From Megalobrama amblycephala (Eukaryota; Chordata; Actinopteri; Cypriniformes; Xenocyprididae), in NCBI RefSeq assembly GCF_018812025.1, contig NC_063058.1:15588797-15652796 (forward strand): DNA of 64,000 nt, written 5' to 3'. The notes under the pieces are model-generated. The model was not told the DNA's origin. It did no database searches and saw nothing but the letters and a program-made list of their open reading frames with translations. Below, piece by piece: positions 22,967 through 35,728 of the stretch (positions are counted from its first letter, which is position 1; each line of letters begins with the position of its first letter). The translations under genes and the position numbers were made by a program.

Positions 22967-23696
22967 TATTATAATTATTATTATTATAATAATTATTATA
23001 ATTATAATTATTATTATTATTATTGTTGGTTTTATTTCTTGAAGTACATTCTACTGTGCAATAGTAATACATTTCTGTTATAATTTTTTCAAATTATACT
23101 GAACTTTTATTTTGACAGATTGAAATGTTGAAATGCTCATGAAGTTAACTTTCAGAGCAGCTCTGCAGATGAAGTTCATGTTTCCATGTCCTCATATAGT
23201 GAGGTGGCCACAAGTGTCATGCTTGCTTCATGTGTAGTAGACGAAACTGTGGCGCTCATTCACAGACAAGCAGATTTCAACAGCAGTCTTTTTTAGCTTT
23301 AATATTCACGGACACTAGTCTATATCACAATTTGATTAATTGTACAGCCCCACTTTTGATTTGTGCATCTAAAAATACCAAATACTATGACATTCCGCTT
23401 TATACAGTAGTCTAGGTTCCATTTGTGACTGGATTCCGTGATTCCGTCCGTGTCTTCTGCATCACGGAAATCATATGGTATTTGCCACGTTAGTTGTGTG
23501 AGTAATTTATCATTGTGTTATAAAGTTATAACAATTAGTAAGAAGTGTATGCGGTTAATAGAGGTCCCCTCTCAATACACTCTACATTGCACTCTTCATG
23601 GCCATTGAATAGATGCAGCAATTGTTTCAGCTACACACCAGTATGCCAGTATTTGAAAAATACATACTGGATAAACTGATATACCGCCAAGCACTA
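22462..23696. mobile_element. hAT-like non-autonomous element with near-perfect 8-bp target duplication
   Basis: The termini are inverted: TAGTGCTGGGTGGTAT at the left and ATACCGCCAAGCACTA at the right. The 8-bp flanks are GCTTAGCA (22454-22461) and GCTAAGCA (23697-23704), one mismatch. These are hallmarks of hAT insertions. There is no transposase frame across its 1235 bp. The centre holds an AAT/ATT microsatellite. Confidence 0.8.
22901..23024. repeat. (AAT)n/(ATT)n palindromic microsatellite
   Basis: AAT repeats run to about 22965 and then turn into ATT repeats, so the tract can fold on itself. It lies within the hAT-like element. Confidence 0.93.
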
Positions 23697-23808
23697 GCTA
23701 AGCAACATACTAACTACAGAATTTATTGAAATCCCACCCAATATTTGTGTGTTCTGTTTTTGTGCTTGGAGAATAGCCATTAGCTAAGCAATACGATAAC
23801 ACATGTGG

Positions 23809-24008
23809 CCAGTTGCATAAACATAGCCACCATGTTAAAACTGTGACCAACTAGCAGTTAGACAAGTTAGACAAGAGGTAATCAGTCTTAATTTTCCTAT
23901 TCAAATTAGACCAAACTACCATTTTATGTAACTGAATTTAAAAAGTTAGGACAAGTCTTAAAGAAAAAATAGATGACTAAGACTATTCTAAGCACTTTAT
24001 GCAACCGG
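23809..24008. mobile_element. Short inverted-repeat element, about 200 bp
   Basis: The left end GGCCAGTTGCATAAA is matched by TTTATGCAACCGG at the right, with one or two mismatches. The interior contains no frame. The target duplication is not clear. Confidence 0.5.
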
Positions 24009-27000
24009 TCATGTGTCTTCTGCGTTTTACGAGAAGAGCATGTAAGTGCTACACATAAGTGAATATTAACGCAGCCAGTAGACAGTGAGGCAGCTTACTA
24101 GGTTTTGGAACAGAGCTTAGGTGTTATAAACTGGACAACTGACTAATCTCTCCTATTCTTCTAATATACTGCCAAGCTTCTTTACTTGAACCCCTCTACG
24201 GCTCCTGTTCAAGCGGAATTCCCAGAATACTTCTCCCCTCCCTAGTCTGCAGGAAGAGATCAGACATCCCACCTGCTGCTTTTTCCACTCATGCTGATTC
24301 ACCAAGTACCCCTGCCCCAAATCCAACTCCAACCATTTAGCCAGCTGATCCACTTCCAAATCTCAACTAATCAGCTAGATCTGCGGTGAAGAGAGAGGGG
24401 TGACGGCCCATCCTAAGCCAGACGCTGGCCACTGTGGATGCTGAGAAACTGACTAAGGGTCAACCAGACACATCAGAGAGCATGGCAGTCATGGAGGGGG
24501 CATGCTGTTACAAAGATTTACGTGGTCGTGCATGCATAAAACCCCAACTTAGCTTTGATATGAGGCCTCATGGATGGACCTACTGAGCCAGCACACTGCA
24601 GAGTCAGCAAGCCAGTGGTTACCCTCAACATTCATGTCTAGAGGCTAGAGAGAGGGCCATAGTTTGTGTGCTTTGGCCTGCATTCTGGCAATGCTGAAAT
24701 TCAAGCATCACATTTGGGCTTTTTGAGAACCCCCACAAAAAGCCCCACTATCCTACACATGTGAGATAGGCAGCAACAGACAGGAAGCAGCAATCTAAAA
24801 CAAGGACAACATATTGACAGCAAGTCAGGGGTAGGCGGCAGGGTGGGGACAGGGCTGGACATTATGAGAGGGGTCACAGCCTCTTTCTTCAGGCGAGTTC
24901 CCTTGTTCTTTTAGATGAATAAAAGGGCTACTGTTGAAGCTCAACAGGATGGGGTACAGGGATAATCAGCTGGTTCTAATTATAACCACTGATTTCATCC
25001 TCTCGAGCTAAGCCCACACACTTCATCTAGCACAACAGATGCACACAAGACTAAACGCTACACTTACAAAATAAATATATAAACAAATCATCTCAGATGT
25101 TCACTTACCTTACACCACAACTATCTTTCAACAAGATATACAAAGTAGGGACGAATTAACAAGTAGACACTAACACCAACATTGGAATCACATTCCAAAT
25201 TTTAACCCAGTCTGTTCTATGAGGAAAATTTGTACTTTAATCCAAGAGAAAATGCCACTATTAATCACCACAGTAGATAAGACAGGAAACCATGGAAGAC
25301 TGAGATCCAGACAGGACACCAGCTCAATGCATCCAGAGCAGAGCTGAAGTCTTGATTTTGTGGTCCTGAGACTTCTTAAGACCACATATACATGGCCTTG
25401 GTATGGGCCTGGTTCTTGGCATTTGGTCTCAACGAGATCGCAATCAATTGACTCTTAGCCACAGAGCAAAGTTCCACAGTATCCCAAATAAATGCTGCAA
25501 TAAATAAAAATTTCTTTCTCTATTGAAATACATTTTTTAAAAAATGCAGTCTGGTTCTTGGACTTACAGCTCTGGGTTTAGATCTTGGAGTTTAGAAGTG
25601 TGTAAAATTGCAATTAAAGACTCAGGAGAAACCTTTTAGGTTAAGATAACCCTAACAAATATTACTACGGTTCGTAACATAAGAGGTTTATACAGGGTCT
25701 TTAGAGGTCTAGTCATGGTCTTTGTGGAGTGGATCTGGGTCTGATACTGCTCCCAGTCTGGGTCTTAGAGATTCTGGTCTTGATCCCCACTCTGATCCAA
25801 AGCATGAGTCAACTATTAGACCAAACCAGAACCAATGATCTTTAGAGGAAATTCTGCTTGTCTTGAGATGTGTACATCTGAAGGAGGACCTTGCAGACCA
25901 AGTAAGACCTCGCCTACACACAATGGCTCCTAAACATCTATGTGGTACCAGCTCATATATCTCACAACATTAAAAACAAACATCTCTAGTTACGCCAGCT
26001 ATATTTTTGTAAACATTATAATTACATCTTGTATTTTTGGATTAGAGTGCTCCCAAAGGAGAAGAACAACTGCAATGTGACTGCAACTACAGTTGAGTAG
26101 AAAATTTTGGTGCACAAATGGTGTACATTTGAGTGAGAATGTTGAGGGTGAAACACAAAGTTGATTAGCTTAAAGTCGGTCCAGTCTGGAAACACAGTCG
26201 ACATTTGTTTTATGAGCAGTGGTGAAAATGTGGTTTTGTCGTTTAAGAAGGACATGGAGGAAACATCCCAAACAAAGGGTCATCGAGTTCAAACCAAGAA
26301 AGGGGGCAATGTTCTGAGTCACTGCTTTGACTGCAACAGAGCAGAGTCATGTTGGGGGATGAGAACAGGTCCATGTGATTATAAAAAAGGGCCTGATCAA
26401 ACAAACCTAGGGCAACAATAACATGTTGAATAATGGCAGCACCACACGCATGAAGTCCGAAAAGACAACTAATGTAAAGCATATGAAAAAATGGTGCCAA
26501 GACAACTCATACTTTTAACAAACGCACTCTTGGCACACCAACAAGACATTGAAAAAATGTACAGCTACCACATTGCTACATAGTTTAATGCTCAGTTTAG
26601 CACTCAACACTTCATATCAACAAACATAAACTTGCATATCAGCCCTTGTTCACCTCTGGTTTGTACTTGTATGCTCTAAGGGGCATGAGAAACTAAATTT
26701 CCTCTGTCAAGCCCCAAATTGGCCTCAGCCGGCAGCCAGGACCAGACACCTGTTTGTTTAGTCTGAAACAACACTGCCTGGCCTCTCAGAATCCTGTGTC
26801 CCCTTCACCTCCGAGCTATGGGCTTTCAAATGTCCAAATAAAACACCACATTCAGCAGCAGAATCCAATCAATATTACTGAAAATAACAGGTTTACACAT
26901 TTGGTATTGAATTTCAAGCAGTGTTTTTCATCACTTCTCTATAATTCCTGAATTCTTAACTAAATATTATCAAGACAGGCAGAGGAAATCAATACAGCTT

Positions 27001-27292
27001 CACTTCCTGAACGATTCGGACACAAAAGACTAAGGAAATCACATATATACAGACACAACAAAAGGTTCTTCCTGGTCTACCTCTGCTTTGATAAGTGCAG
27101 ACATTGTCTGGAAGCAAGTGAGAGGTTCAATAGGATTACGGGATAAGGCGTTTTATCCAACGTTTCATTTATCACGTCTGGTTAATGTCAACACCTAAAG
27201 TGAGAAACGTAGGACAAATATTGGGTTATTTCTGTTGCCTTAAATTTTTCCCATAGGGACCGCAGGAGCCACTGCAGCTTAATGGCTATGTT
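24009..27292. other. Upstream sequence without recognised genes
   Basis: This is one of the least repetitive parts of the window. No exon on either strand shows family resemblance. Around 25380-25920 there is a diffuse internal repetition of GATCTGGGTCTGA-like words, which looks like degenerate sequence. A donor-like AAGGTAAGTG near 25108 (minus strand) is noted only as a possible alternative 5' exon end. Confidence 0.4.
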
Positions 27293-27718
27293 CAGAACAG
27301 CATACTACAATACCATTTCTGCAGTACTGTCCAGAGAGATGTCCAGTCCTGCTCTTGAAGGGCCACATTAACTGCTTGAAAGTTTCTAGTAATCCTGAAT
27401 ACCTTGATTAGCTGGTTCAGGTGTGTTTACTTAATGTTGGAGCTTAGCTGGAAGGTGGCCCTTCAGGAGCAGGACTGGACTGGACCTGGTTTTGGCTCAT
27501 TTTCATCAATGAAAAACCAAAATGACCCACTATATTTTTCCAAAATATGTAGCATATAACAATGTTCAGACAGAAGAATACAGTATTACTCGATGCAATG
27601 AGGTCAACCTTTAATTTCTGGTGTGATAAAATTGTTGGTCCAATCTACAAAAGTTCCTGCATTCAATATATAACAGTCTGTATGCAGTAAGCCAAGTGCT
27701 TCATTCCGAACATAGCCA
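27293..27718. mobile_element. Inverted-repeat element with another element inside
   Basis: TGGCTATGTTCAGAA at the left is matched by TTCCGAACATAGCCA at the right. A 140-bp element sits inside at 27341-27480. The outer element is non-coding. Confidence 0.5.
27341..27480. mobile_element. Miniature element, 140 bp, with about 26-bp inverted ends
   Basis: The left end GTCCAGTCCTGCTCTTGAAG and the right end CTTCAGGAGCAGGACTGGAC are inverted, with one mismatch; the pairing extends into GGCCAC/GTGGCC. The size and clean ends suggest a MITE. Confidence 0.75.
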
Positions 27719-28469
27719 AGGGTTTTCATTTGAATGGCTACAACAGGCACAGAAAAGTAGCAGTTTAAATGTGCATGCCAGAGTCATGCCGGAGGAATGC
27801 ATGAACAATCCACACTACAGGGCCTTGCGTTAATTTGTAGGAGCCAGCCGAAATGGCAGGAGCATCAGTCTCAAGGCCTGTGGTAGTTGCCAGAGCTGTA
27901 CTGCATGCGTGTTGAGGGGTTGAGAGGGCCCTCTTGTCCCCGTGACATGAACAGGATGTAGCATGTGTTGCTCTCCCTGTGGAACGTCCCCTTGGGAAAT
28001 TTGGATGGGCTTTGTAGTGCAAACAAGTCAAGCTTTTCTCCATTCAGAGAGAAAGATACAACCCACAGAATATGACAAAAACAAAGAACATGAAATAACC
28101 ATCTGACTTATGTATTGAAAGACACAAGGTTTATGTAACATTTAACCTTCACTTTTTCCAATAAGATCTTCACTCCAGAGGCATCATGAAAAAAAGCACC
28201 ACAATGTTTTATAATAAAGAGTCTCATGAGTCACTAATGCGTTGTCATAGTGAAGCCTTGTATCTACCATTACAAATACTTGTGGCAGTGAGGCTAAAGT
28301 AACTCTAACCCCTATTTAAGAGAATATTTAGTCTTGCAGAGCACACACCGCAACACAGAGCACAGATAGGCGGACATCGTGCCAAAACAGCGACTGCTGC
28401 AGGGTTTGATGTTACGGTTTACCAAGCTCATGATGGTCAGCATTATCAAACAAGTACAAAAATAAGGCT
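27719..28469. other. No recognised feature
   Basis: Short frames on the minus strand here (27765-28043) have no family resemblance. I see no repeat boundary. Confidence 0.45.
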
Positions 28470-29729
28470 TTAAAAGGGGACCTATTATGCCCCTTTTTAC
28501 AATATCTAATACAAGTCTCTGGTGTCCCCAGAATGTGTCTGACGTTTCAGCTCAAAATACCGCAACAGATCATTTATTATAGCTTGTCAAATTTGCCCCT
28601 ATATGGGTGTGAGCAAAACACACTGTTTTTGTGTGTGTCCCTCTAAATGCAAATGAGCTGCTGCTCCCGGCCCCCTTTCCAGAAGAGGGCGGAGCTTTAA
28701 CAGCTCACACTTTGGTTGCTCAACAACAACAAAGCTGGAGAATCTCACGCAGCCAAAATGACGATTGTCAGTAAGAGTGCTCAACCTTACATTGTTCAAA
28801 CCGGAGTCGCGCACTGATGGAGAGACTCAGGAAGAAGTTACAATGTTTAGAAAGCATCTGGATGTTTCTGAATGGTTAGTGGATAAACATATGTAGTTGC
28901 TGTGGAGTTGATTCAACTCATCGACTAGCATGTGCCGTCATGTTAATCTTTTGTGCAAATCCAGCATTGAATTGACCCTCATTTGTGAAGCAGTCCGGCG
29001 TAAAATGACGGCATGGCAACAACACTTCCTTTTCTCTAAAGCAGCCCAACATGGCTTCACTCACTTTGTTGTATGTTCCTGGGGGCAGGGTTTATGTAAA
29101 TTTTAGGGTTTGTGATGTCACCAACCTGTGAAGAAGCTCGTTGTAGTTCCTACTAGCCGTTTGTTGTAGTCCTTAAAAAGCGATTTCTGTAAAGGCAGGA
29201 ACACACCAAGCCGATGCTGACGAACTAGTGGCGACAAAAGCAGACTGCGGGGTTGGCTCATGTAGGCAGCGTTTGGGTCCAAAGTTGGCCTGACACACCA
29301 AAGTGACGCTTGACAGCCGACGGCCAAGTAGCACGTCCGTTCTGTGCCTGCGCAAGATGAAATGCCTTTCCGTACCAGCAGGTGGCAGTAGCTGTCGCCA
29401 ATCAGAATGATCAGATGGCCCGACGAGCCGATGAGCTCCAACGCAGTTTCAACATGACGAATTGGCCGAAAAAAAAAAAGCCGACAAGGACCAACTTCAG
29501 CCGACGGTGCAGAGCACACTGAGAAAACTTAGTCGGTCGACAAATAAAAACTGCCCGACGGCCGACCGTCAGCTTGGTGTGTTCCGGGCTTTAAAGAAAA
29601 CATCTCCCTTTGCACTGAACTTTGACCGTCGTAACTTTGCAGACATTGTTTACGCTCAAACAGCAACATTACACACTAACTAAAGTAAAAAAAAAAAAAA
29701 AGTGAAATCATAATCAAGGACCCCTTTAA
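28470..29729 (+). mobile_element. TTAA element B1 (AAGGGGACC family) with an insertion
   Basis: TTAA at 28470-28473 and 29726-29729. The ends are inverted: TTAAAAGGGGACC and its near complement GGACCCCTTTAA. Just inside the left end it has a block (TCTGGTGTCCCCAGAATGTG, GTTTCAGCTCAAAATACC) shared with the AGGTGCC family. An inverted-repeat element is inserted at 29191-29594. A relative with ends AAAGTGCCCC/GGGGCACTTT lies at 56348-57542. Confidence 0.65.
29191..29594. mobile_element. Inverted-repeat element inserted in B1
   Basis: The left end AAAGGCAGGAACACACCAAG and right end CTTGGTGTGTTCCGGGCTTT are inverted with a few mismatches. The interior also shows inverted phrases (GCCGACGGCC, CGACGAGCCG). 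It interrupts the TTAA element. Frames reading through it (29118-29519 minus) have no recognised product. Confidence 0.65.
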
Positions 29730-30045
29730 AAGGCACAGTATGTAAGTCTCGCCACTAGAGGCGCAGCTTGATAATGCCGTGAATGAGCATGGAATCATGG
29801 GAGTTGTCATCTTCACCTCCACAGCCAATAGAAAGCAATCGGAAGGGACTCATGGATAAGCTAATGTATTAAAGTTTTATTAACTTTACTGTGGTATGAA
29901 GCAGCAACACAATTAACACTGCTGTTTTTATTTTTAGGATATTTACTGATAGTTGTTCTATCAACAAATGAACTAATTCTATTAACAGAGACACAATGTT
30001 CGAAAAAAAGCAGACTTACATTTTTTTGTAATAATGTAATGTTAA
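29726..30045 (+). mobile_element. TTAA element C2, diverged relative of C1
   Basis: It starts at the same TTAA that ends B1, with AAGGCACAGTATGTAAGTCT. It shares CGCCACTAGAGG and GGAATCATGGGAGTTG with C1. The right end is eroded: AGACTTACAT at about 30013 followed by T-rich sequence and a TTAA at about 30042. Confidence 0.5.
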
Positions 30046-31190
30046 AGGGAAAAATCAAAAATTAAACTAAAATGTTTAAATTAAATGGGGTGTTAGCACT
30101 AATGCACTGATGATTTTTGTGGATTTCTTTAAAAAAAATCCACTTTATGTAATGAACCCTTAGATGAATATTATGTAATATATTATATAACAGTTTTATA
30201 ATTCAAATTCTAAAAGTTACATATCCTGGAATCACAGCAGACAGTTGTCATAAAGCCGAAGTCTCCATGTCAACGAACAAACAAAACCAGCTCAGGCATA
30301 TCAGTGAGAGTGAGACAGGCCGCAAGCTAACACTTACTCTTCTGTGTAACCAGAGAACGAGACGTTCCCAAGAATTAGCGAAACACTGGCCAGTCGGAAG
30401 GGAAAATATTATGGCGTCCAGCAAAGATTTCTAACAAACACAACTGCTGACAATGAGAGATAAAAGCAGAATGAATACAAAATGGGAGCATTTGAAAATG
30501 ACAACATATTTAAGATTCTGTCAGAGGTTATGCACAGCCTCTCAAGTTTTAGTTCAAACAAAAGATCATTGGCTTTGGCTTGTGTGCATGTGTGTGTGGA
30601 CAGAATCATGGGGGAGGAAGATTTCATGGAGTTTGAAGTTTAACCGGTAGATTGTTTTACAGCCCCCCTGCACGGGTCAGTGCAAGAGCGACTGGCCTCC
30701 CAAAGAGACAACATCTCGATCCGGCAGTCAAAATGGTGAAGAGACACCATGACTGTGGTCATGTCAAGATGGTGAACCTTTTTCAGCAGAACTTGACAGA
30801 TTTGCATTTGTTTTTACAAAGGTTAGGGCTGCTGCAGGACTCCAATTATAAGTAGTTAACAACATGGTGTGACTTGCAATACTCCATCTAAATCTATTTT
30901 AAACAACATTTTGCTAATTCTTTTCTAATTATTATGCATGCCATCATATTATTTGAGATATTACATTTGTATAGTGTAATATGCCATATTGCAGGAACAT
31001 TTAAAATTACATACTGAATGCAAAAAAGGAATAAAAATTGCATCTTTAATATGGAGTTAACCAACAAATGGGTCTTTAAAGAATAGCAGCCAACAATGCC
31101 ATTACATCACTGCACATTCAACAAAAAACAACAGTGTTAATAGATAAAGCAACTTATTTAATGTCATTCTTAAATGTTAAATGCATAAAA
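30046..31190. other. No recognised gene; possible minus-strand splice donor near 30331
   Basis: The sequence AGAGTAAGTG on the minus strand would make a good donor, but there is no reading frame or promoter evidence. The remainder has no recognised feature. Confidence 0.35.
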
Positions 31191-31694
31191 TAGTGTTGTC
31201 AAAATTACCAACCGCGATACCAAGTCAGTATTGAAATTTCAAAAATGTGATGCTTTGAGCACTGTTGATCGGATTCATAAACACCTCTGATTGGTCATTA
31301 TGTTCACACGCTCATTAGATATGTCTGTGATTGGCTACAATGATCAATGCTTCAAAAACATGTAAGTAGACATCAGTGAAGCTCTTCACTGAGCGCTTAC
31401 AGATACACATGGGAGCATTTGAAAGCAGGCATCTATCAGCGGACCGGTCGTCTATCAACCGGTTTAAACATGAGGTATAATTTCAGCTTTCAAAACAATT
31501 TCAAATTTACTTCCGTGTGCTTTCAAACGCTCCCATGCGTTGATCATTGTAGTCAATCACAGACATTTCTGATGAGTGAGTGAACACAAAGGCCAATCAG
31601 AGGTGTTTACGAATCCACTCAACAGCGCTCAAAGCGTCATTTTTTAAATTTCAATACCGACATGGTATCATGGTCGGTACTTTTGACAACACTA
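31191..31694. mobile_element. hAT-like element with an internal palindrome
   Basis: The ends are TAGTGTTGTCAAAATTACC and GGTACTTTTGACAACACTA, inverted. The flanks GCATAAAA (31183-31190) and CTATAAAA (31695-31702) match at 6 of 8 bases. The two inner halves are themselves inverted: AAACACCTCTGATTGG near 31281 pairs with CCAATCAGAGGTGTTT near 31593, and TGTGATTGGCTACAATGATC pairs with GATCATTGTAGTCAATCACA. It is non-coding. Confidence 0.75.
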
Positions 31695-31704
31695 CTATAA
31701 AACT

Positions 31705-32677
31705 TTAAAGGTGCCCTCGAATGAAAAATTGAATTTACCTTGGCATAGTTAAATAACAAGAGTTCAGTACATTGAAATGACATACAGTGAGTCTCAAACT
31801 CCATTGTTTCCTCCTTCTTATATAAATCTCATTTGTTTAAAAGACCTCCAAAGAACAGGCGAATCTCAACATAACACCGACAGTCGGGGTGTACGCCCCC
31901 AATATTTGTATATGCCAGCCCCCGTTTCCAACATTATAAAAGGCATTAGACAAGGGCAGCCAGTATTAACGTCTGGATCTGTGCACAACCAAATCATCAG
32001 ACTAGGTAAGCAAGCAAGAACAATAGCGAAAAATGGCAGATGGAGCAATAATAACTGACATGATCCATGATAACATGATATTTTTAGTGATATTTGTAAA
32101 CTGTCTTTCTAAATGTTTCATTAGCATGTTGCTAATGTACTGTTAAATGTGGTCAAAGTTACCATCGGTTATTACTGTATTCACGGAGACAAGAGAGCTG
32201 TCGCTATTTTCATTTTTAAACACTTGCAGTCTGTATAATTCATAAACACAACTTCAGTCTCTATAAATCTCTCCAACAGTGTAGCATTAGCCGTTAGCCA
32301 CGGAGCACTATCAAACTCATTCAAAATCAGAAGTAAACAATATAACAGCATACAATACTCACATAATCCGACGCATGCATGCCGCATGCATGACGAACAC
32401 TTTGTAAAGATCCATTTTGAGGGTTATATTAGCTGTGTAAACTTTGTTAAGGCACTGTTTAAGGCAAGCGCGAGCTCTGTGGGCGGAGAGCACGGGATTT
32501 AAAGGGGCCGCAGCATAAAATCGGGGCGTTTATAATGATGCCCCAAAATAGGCAGTTAAAAAAATTAATTAAAAAAAAATCTATGGGGTATTTTGAGCTG
32601 CAACTTCACAGACACATTCAGGGGACACCTTAGACTTATATTACATCTTTTAAAAACATAATCTAGGGCACCTTTAA
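31705..32677 (-). mobile_element. TTAA element A2 (AGGTGCC family), full length
   Basis: TTAA at 31705-31708 and 32674-32677; 973 bp. The ends are AGGTGCCCTCGAA and CTAGGGCACCT. It is in reverse orientation relative to A1: the GATGTAATATAAGTCTAAGG block lies at the right end on the complement. It starts only 10 bp after the hAT-like element at 31191-31694. Frames inside (31777-32058) are element sequence. Confidence 0.85.
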
Positions 32678-34380
32678 TCTTAATATTTAGATATGAATAC
32701 ACTTGCGACTATTTAGACTGGAAAAAAACTTTGAATATTCAATAGCATAAATAATAATACAAATATTTATGAATCATATATAAACAAACAGTTCTGGGTA
32801 TCAATTATTACTATTAGTTGTGAAAAAAGGAAGACATCTAGACACAACAAAGGACTGCTGAAGACTCCATTGCCTAAATCTAAATCTGACTAAAAATAAA
32901 AAAAGGACAAAAATCTGGCTGAGTTGTCAGAACTTTTTGCCAGAATTTTGTGGCACAAATATTAAAACTTCAAAAAAACTGGCAAACACTAGAGAGCAAG
33001 CAATAAGTATATCCTGCAAACTCTTGACATCCAAATAAAAAATATAAAGTAATCAATCAGTTATTCAAAGAAGCAGCAGACAAATGTCCAAGCTGTTAGT
33101 ATAACCCAAATGATGGTCCCTCCTGCAGTTTGAAGCATAAGTCAAACTTTTCCATTCCCTGTAGAGGTTAGACTGGGTGACTGTTTAACCATCATCCATC
33201 TTTGAACAGTGAAAGCCAAAGCTCAGAGTAAGGGCATGCTTCCACCACTCCAAGGGTAGCTCTCATTAGCTTGATATATAGCGGGCCTAAAAACTCTCTC
33301 TCTGTCTGAACACATTCAACCACCTCAGCTAGCAACCGACTTTTCAACATCCTCGATTCCAGCACGAGATTTCACTTAGCAGCCACCAACTGTGACTAAT
33401 AGGAAAACTTTAAAAGAAATACCTTTACCATGGATTCAAGTAATTAAAGAGACAAATGTCACTGCCATCGTTAACTCCATAACTTTCATTAACATGAACG
33501 ACCGAGACAGATAAGGAAGTAAACAACTAAAAAAAAAATCTGTTGTACCACAGTTAGTTGAAACTGAAAGGTGGGGCCCTTGTGTAATGGAGAAAGGGCC
33601 TTTATGTAGTAACTATCAGCCAATTAAAAGCCAACAATGCTTTTTACCAAGTCCACGAGGTGAGCGTTTAGAGATAGGGCTTAGCATGCCATTGTTAGTA
33701 AACAGGCCTTCTCTGAGAGCACAATAACGCCAAACCAGCACCGCCCAAAACTCGCAGGGTCAATGAACTTCAATAATACGCAAGCCCCAACATGCAAAAA
33801 CAGAACTCGCACTGCACTTACAGCCTTAATTTTATTATCATTACTCATAATGAACTTCAGATTGTACCATAATTTAATTGAATAAAATGCAGACAAAAAC
33901 ACAGTTGCGTGAGTTTAAAAAGTTCCGCAACTCTTGATGGCACATGCCCAATGGAGGAGATGGGTCAATGTTGCATGTTTGTACACAATCTGGCAACTTT
34001 TAAGGACAGAGCTGCAAACAATTATATCGAACTACCACAGCATTCTTGTCTGGTGTTCGTGGCTTTTAAAGAGAGCATTCCACTGCTTCCTGCTAGTTTC
34101 TCACTGGTGTCTACATTAAGACGAGAAGGTTCCCTAGATAGATGGGTATGCTGTCAAGATCCCGAGGGAAAGCAAATGTGACATCTGCTTAAATCGCAAG
34201 AAGAGATCTTAAAGGAGTATGTCGATCTTCTTGATTACATTGAATGTGGACTAAAGCTTTCAAGCTTCAAAGGAGGATGCAAAAACACCATAAAAGTATC
34301 GTAACAGCAGCCTATTTGAGTTGTTCGCTATATTTCAAGTCTTCTCAAGTCATACATTTTTTTGTGTTAAAGACCAAAAT
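32678..34380. other. No recognised feature
   Basis: Mostly unique-looking sequence. Frames at 33681-34181 on both strands have no family resemblance. Confidence 0.45.
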
Positions 34381-35019
34381 TTAAAGCTGCAGTATGCAAG
34401 TTTTGCCTCTGTCGCCATCTCTGTTTGAAACCTGCAATTGCAGTTATTTGCGGAATTATCATCTTTACATGGGTTGTGCAGCATGGCTCCTCAACACAGA
34501 TGAATCTAATGTTTTGAGGAGAATGTGTGGCTGTCAGTCACTGCACCGATGGATACTATACTTTTAATATACTAAAACTTTTTGTTTTCTGTTTCAGAAC
34601 AGCTGAATTGAGTTAGTTCATTCGACTCTGAGTAGGTTGACTCGGAGTTAAGCGCGTGCACCATGACTATGAAAAGCCATTATCAATGGAGCGCCGATAT
34701 TACGATTCACCATGGCAACAGCACATGACAAAAGGACGTCCGGATACTTCTGAGTCAATGTTTAATTCTTATCAATGTTATAATATCAAAGGAGAAAACT
34801 GGTAGAGTGTTATTGCCGTAAATTATTGAACTAATATTCATTTTCATGGTATCCCACATGCAAAAAAAGAAGAAAAAAAATAATTTAACTGGATGCAATA
34901 ATAAGAGTGTAAATGATTTTATCATTATTAAACACTCGTTAGGCAACTTACTTCCACTTTTAGAACATTTTCTTAATTTTTATTGAAAATAAATGCCTTT
35001 CTTATGTGATGGAAAAAGG

Positions 35020-35115
35020 GATAATAGCGAGCTCGGCAGAAGGTGGATTCAAACCCCATCAATCGCATCACAAGTTAGTTCTCCGCACCCATCACACTAC
35101 TGCCTACACCACTGC
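35020..35115 (-). repeat. tRNA-like SINE head
   Basis: On the minus strand, GTGGTGTAGGCAGTAG resembles a polymerase III A box and GGTTTGAATCC a B box, at tRNA-like spacing. The anticodon arm is not well formed, so this is a SINE-like relic rather than a tRNA gene. Confidence 0.45.
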
Positions 35116-35479
35116 AGCCACACAAAAGTACGACAATTTTAACCTGACATTGGGGGGTGGAGCTACTGTAAATTTGCACTTAGTAATAGACACTCTGAAT
35201 AATCTTGTTTTCCGTTTTGCATTAAGATTATTTTTATTATCACACTGGCAGATAATGATAATTTTACTTAAGTAAAATGCACTTAATTTAGATCCCCCCA
35301 GGAAACAAAACTAAATATCTTATATAATTTTCTTATATGCAAAATCCATCTTGATTTAAGAATTTTTAGATATTTGTACTTGAAATAGGACAAAAAAATA
35401 CTCAGTACGAAAAGCATTTTTGCAGCGTGAATGAATGTGTGAACTATTTAAAAATCACTAGCACTTTAAAAAAAGGGGA

Positions 35480-35728
35480 GGAGACCGAAGGAAACTCTGT
35501 GTTTACCGAAGAAAACCTGCTCCCGACCAGGTTAGGTTCACAGAGTAAGTTACCATTGTAACTGACTCTGAGTAGAAGTTACCTCTCTTTCAGAAACGGG
35601 CTTGACCTAACCTGCTTTCTCAGGTTTGACATACCTCCCATTCTGAAACGGAAAACACAGAGTTTCCCTCATTTCAGGGTTAACATACTCAGAGTTTTCA
35701 CTTATCCTACTTTCTGAAACGGGCCCCT
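35480..35728. mobile_element. Fragment of an inverted-repeat element (CTGAAACGGGCCCC end)
   Basis: It contains repeated phrases TCTGAAACGG, CAGAGTTTCC and GGTTAACATACTC, with internal complementary phrases (GGAAACTCTGTG against CACAGAGTTTCC). The right end CTTTCTGAAACGGGCCCC is a motif I associate with fish DNA elements; the left end is not clear. Confidence 0.45.

Noticed and set aside
25100..25120. Alternative 5' exon ending at a strong minus-strand donor (AAGGTAAGTG)
   Set aside because: A donor-like sequence alone is not enough; no acceptor, promoter or transcript evidence can be seen.
31777..32058. 93-aa plus-strand frame, with a similar one at 53270
   Set aside because: Both are inside copies of the AGGTGCC element and repeat the same non-coding sequence.
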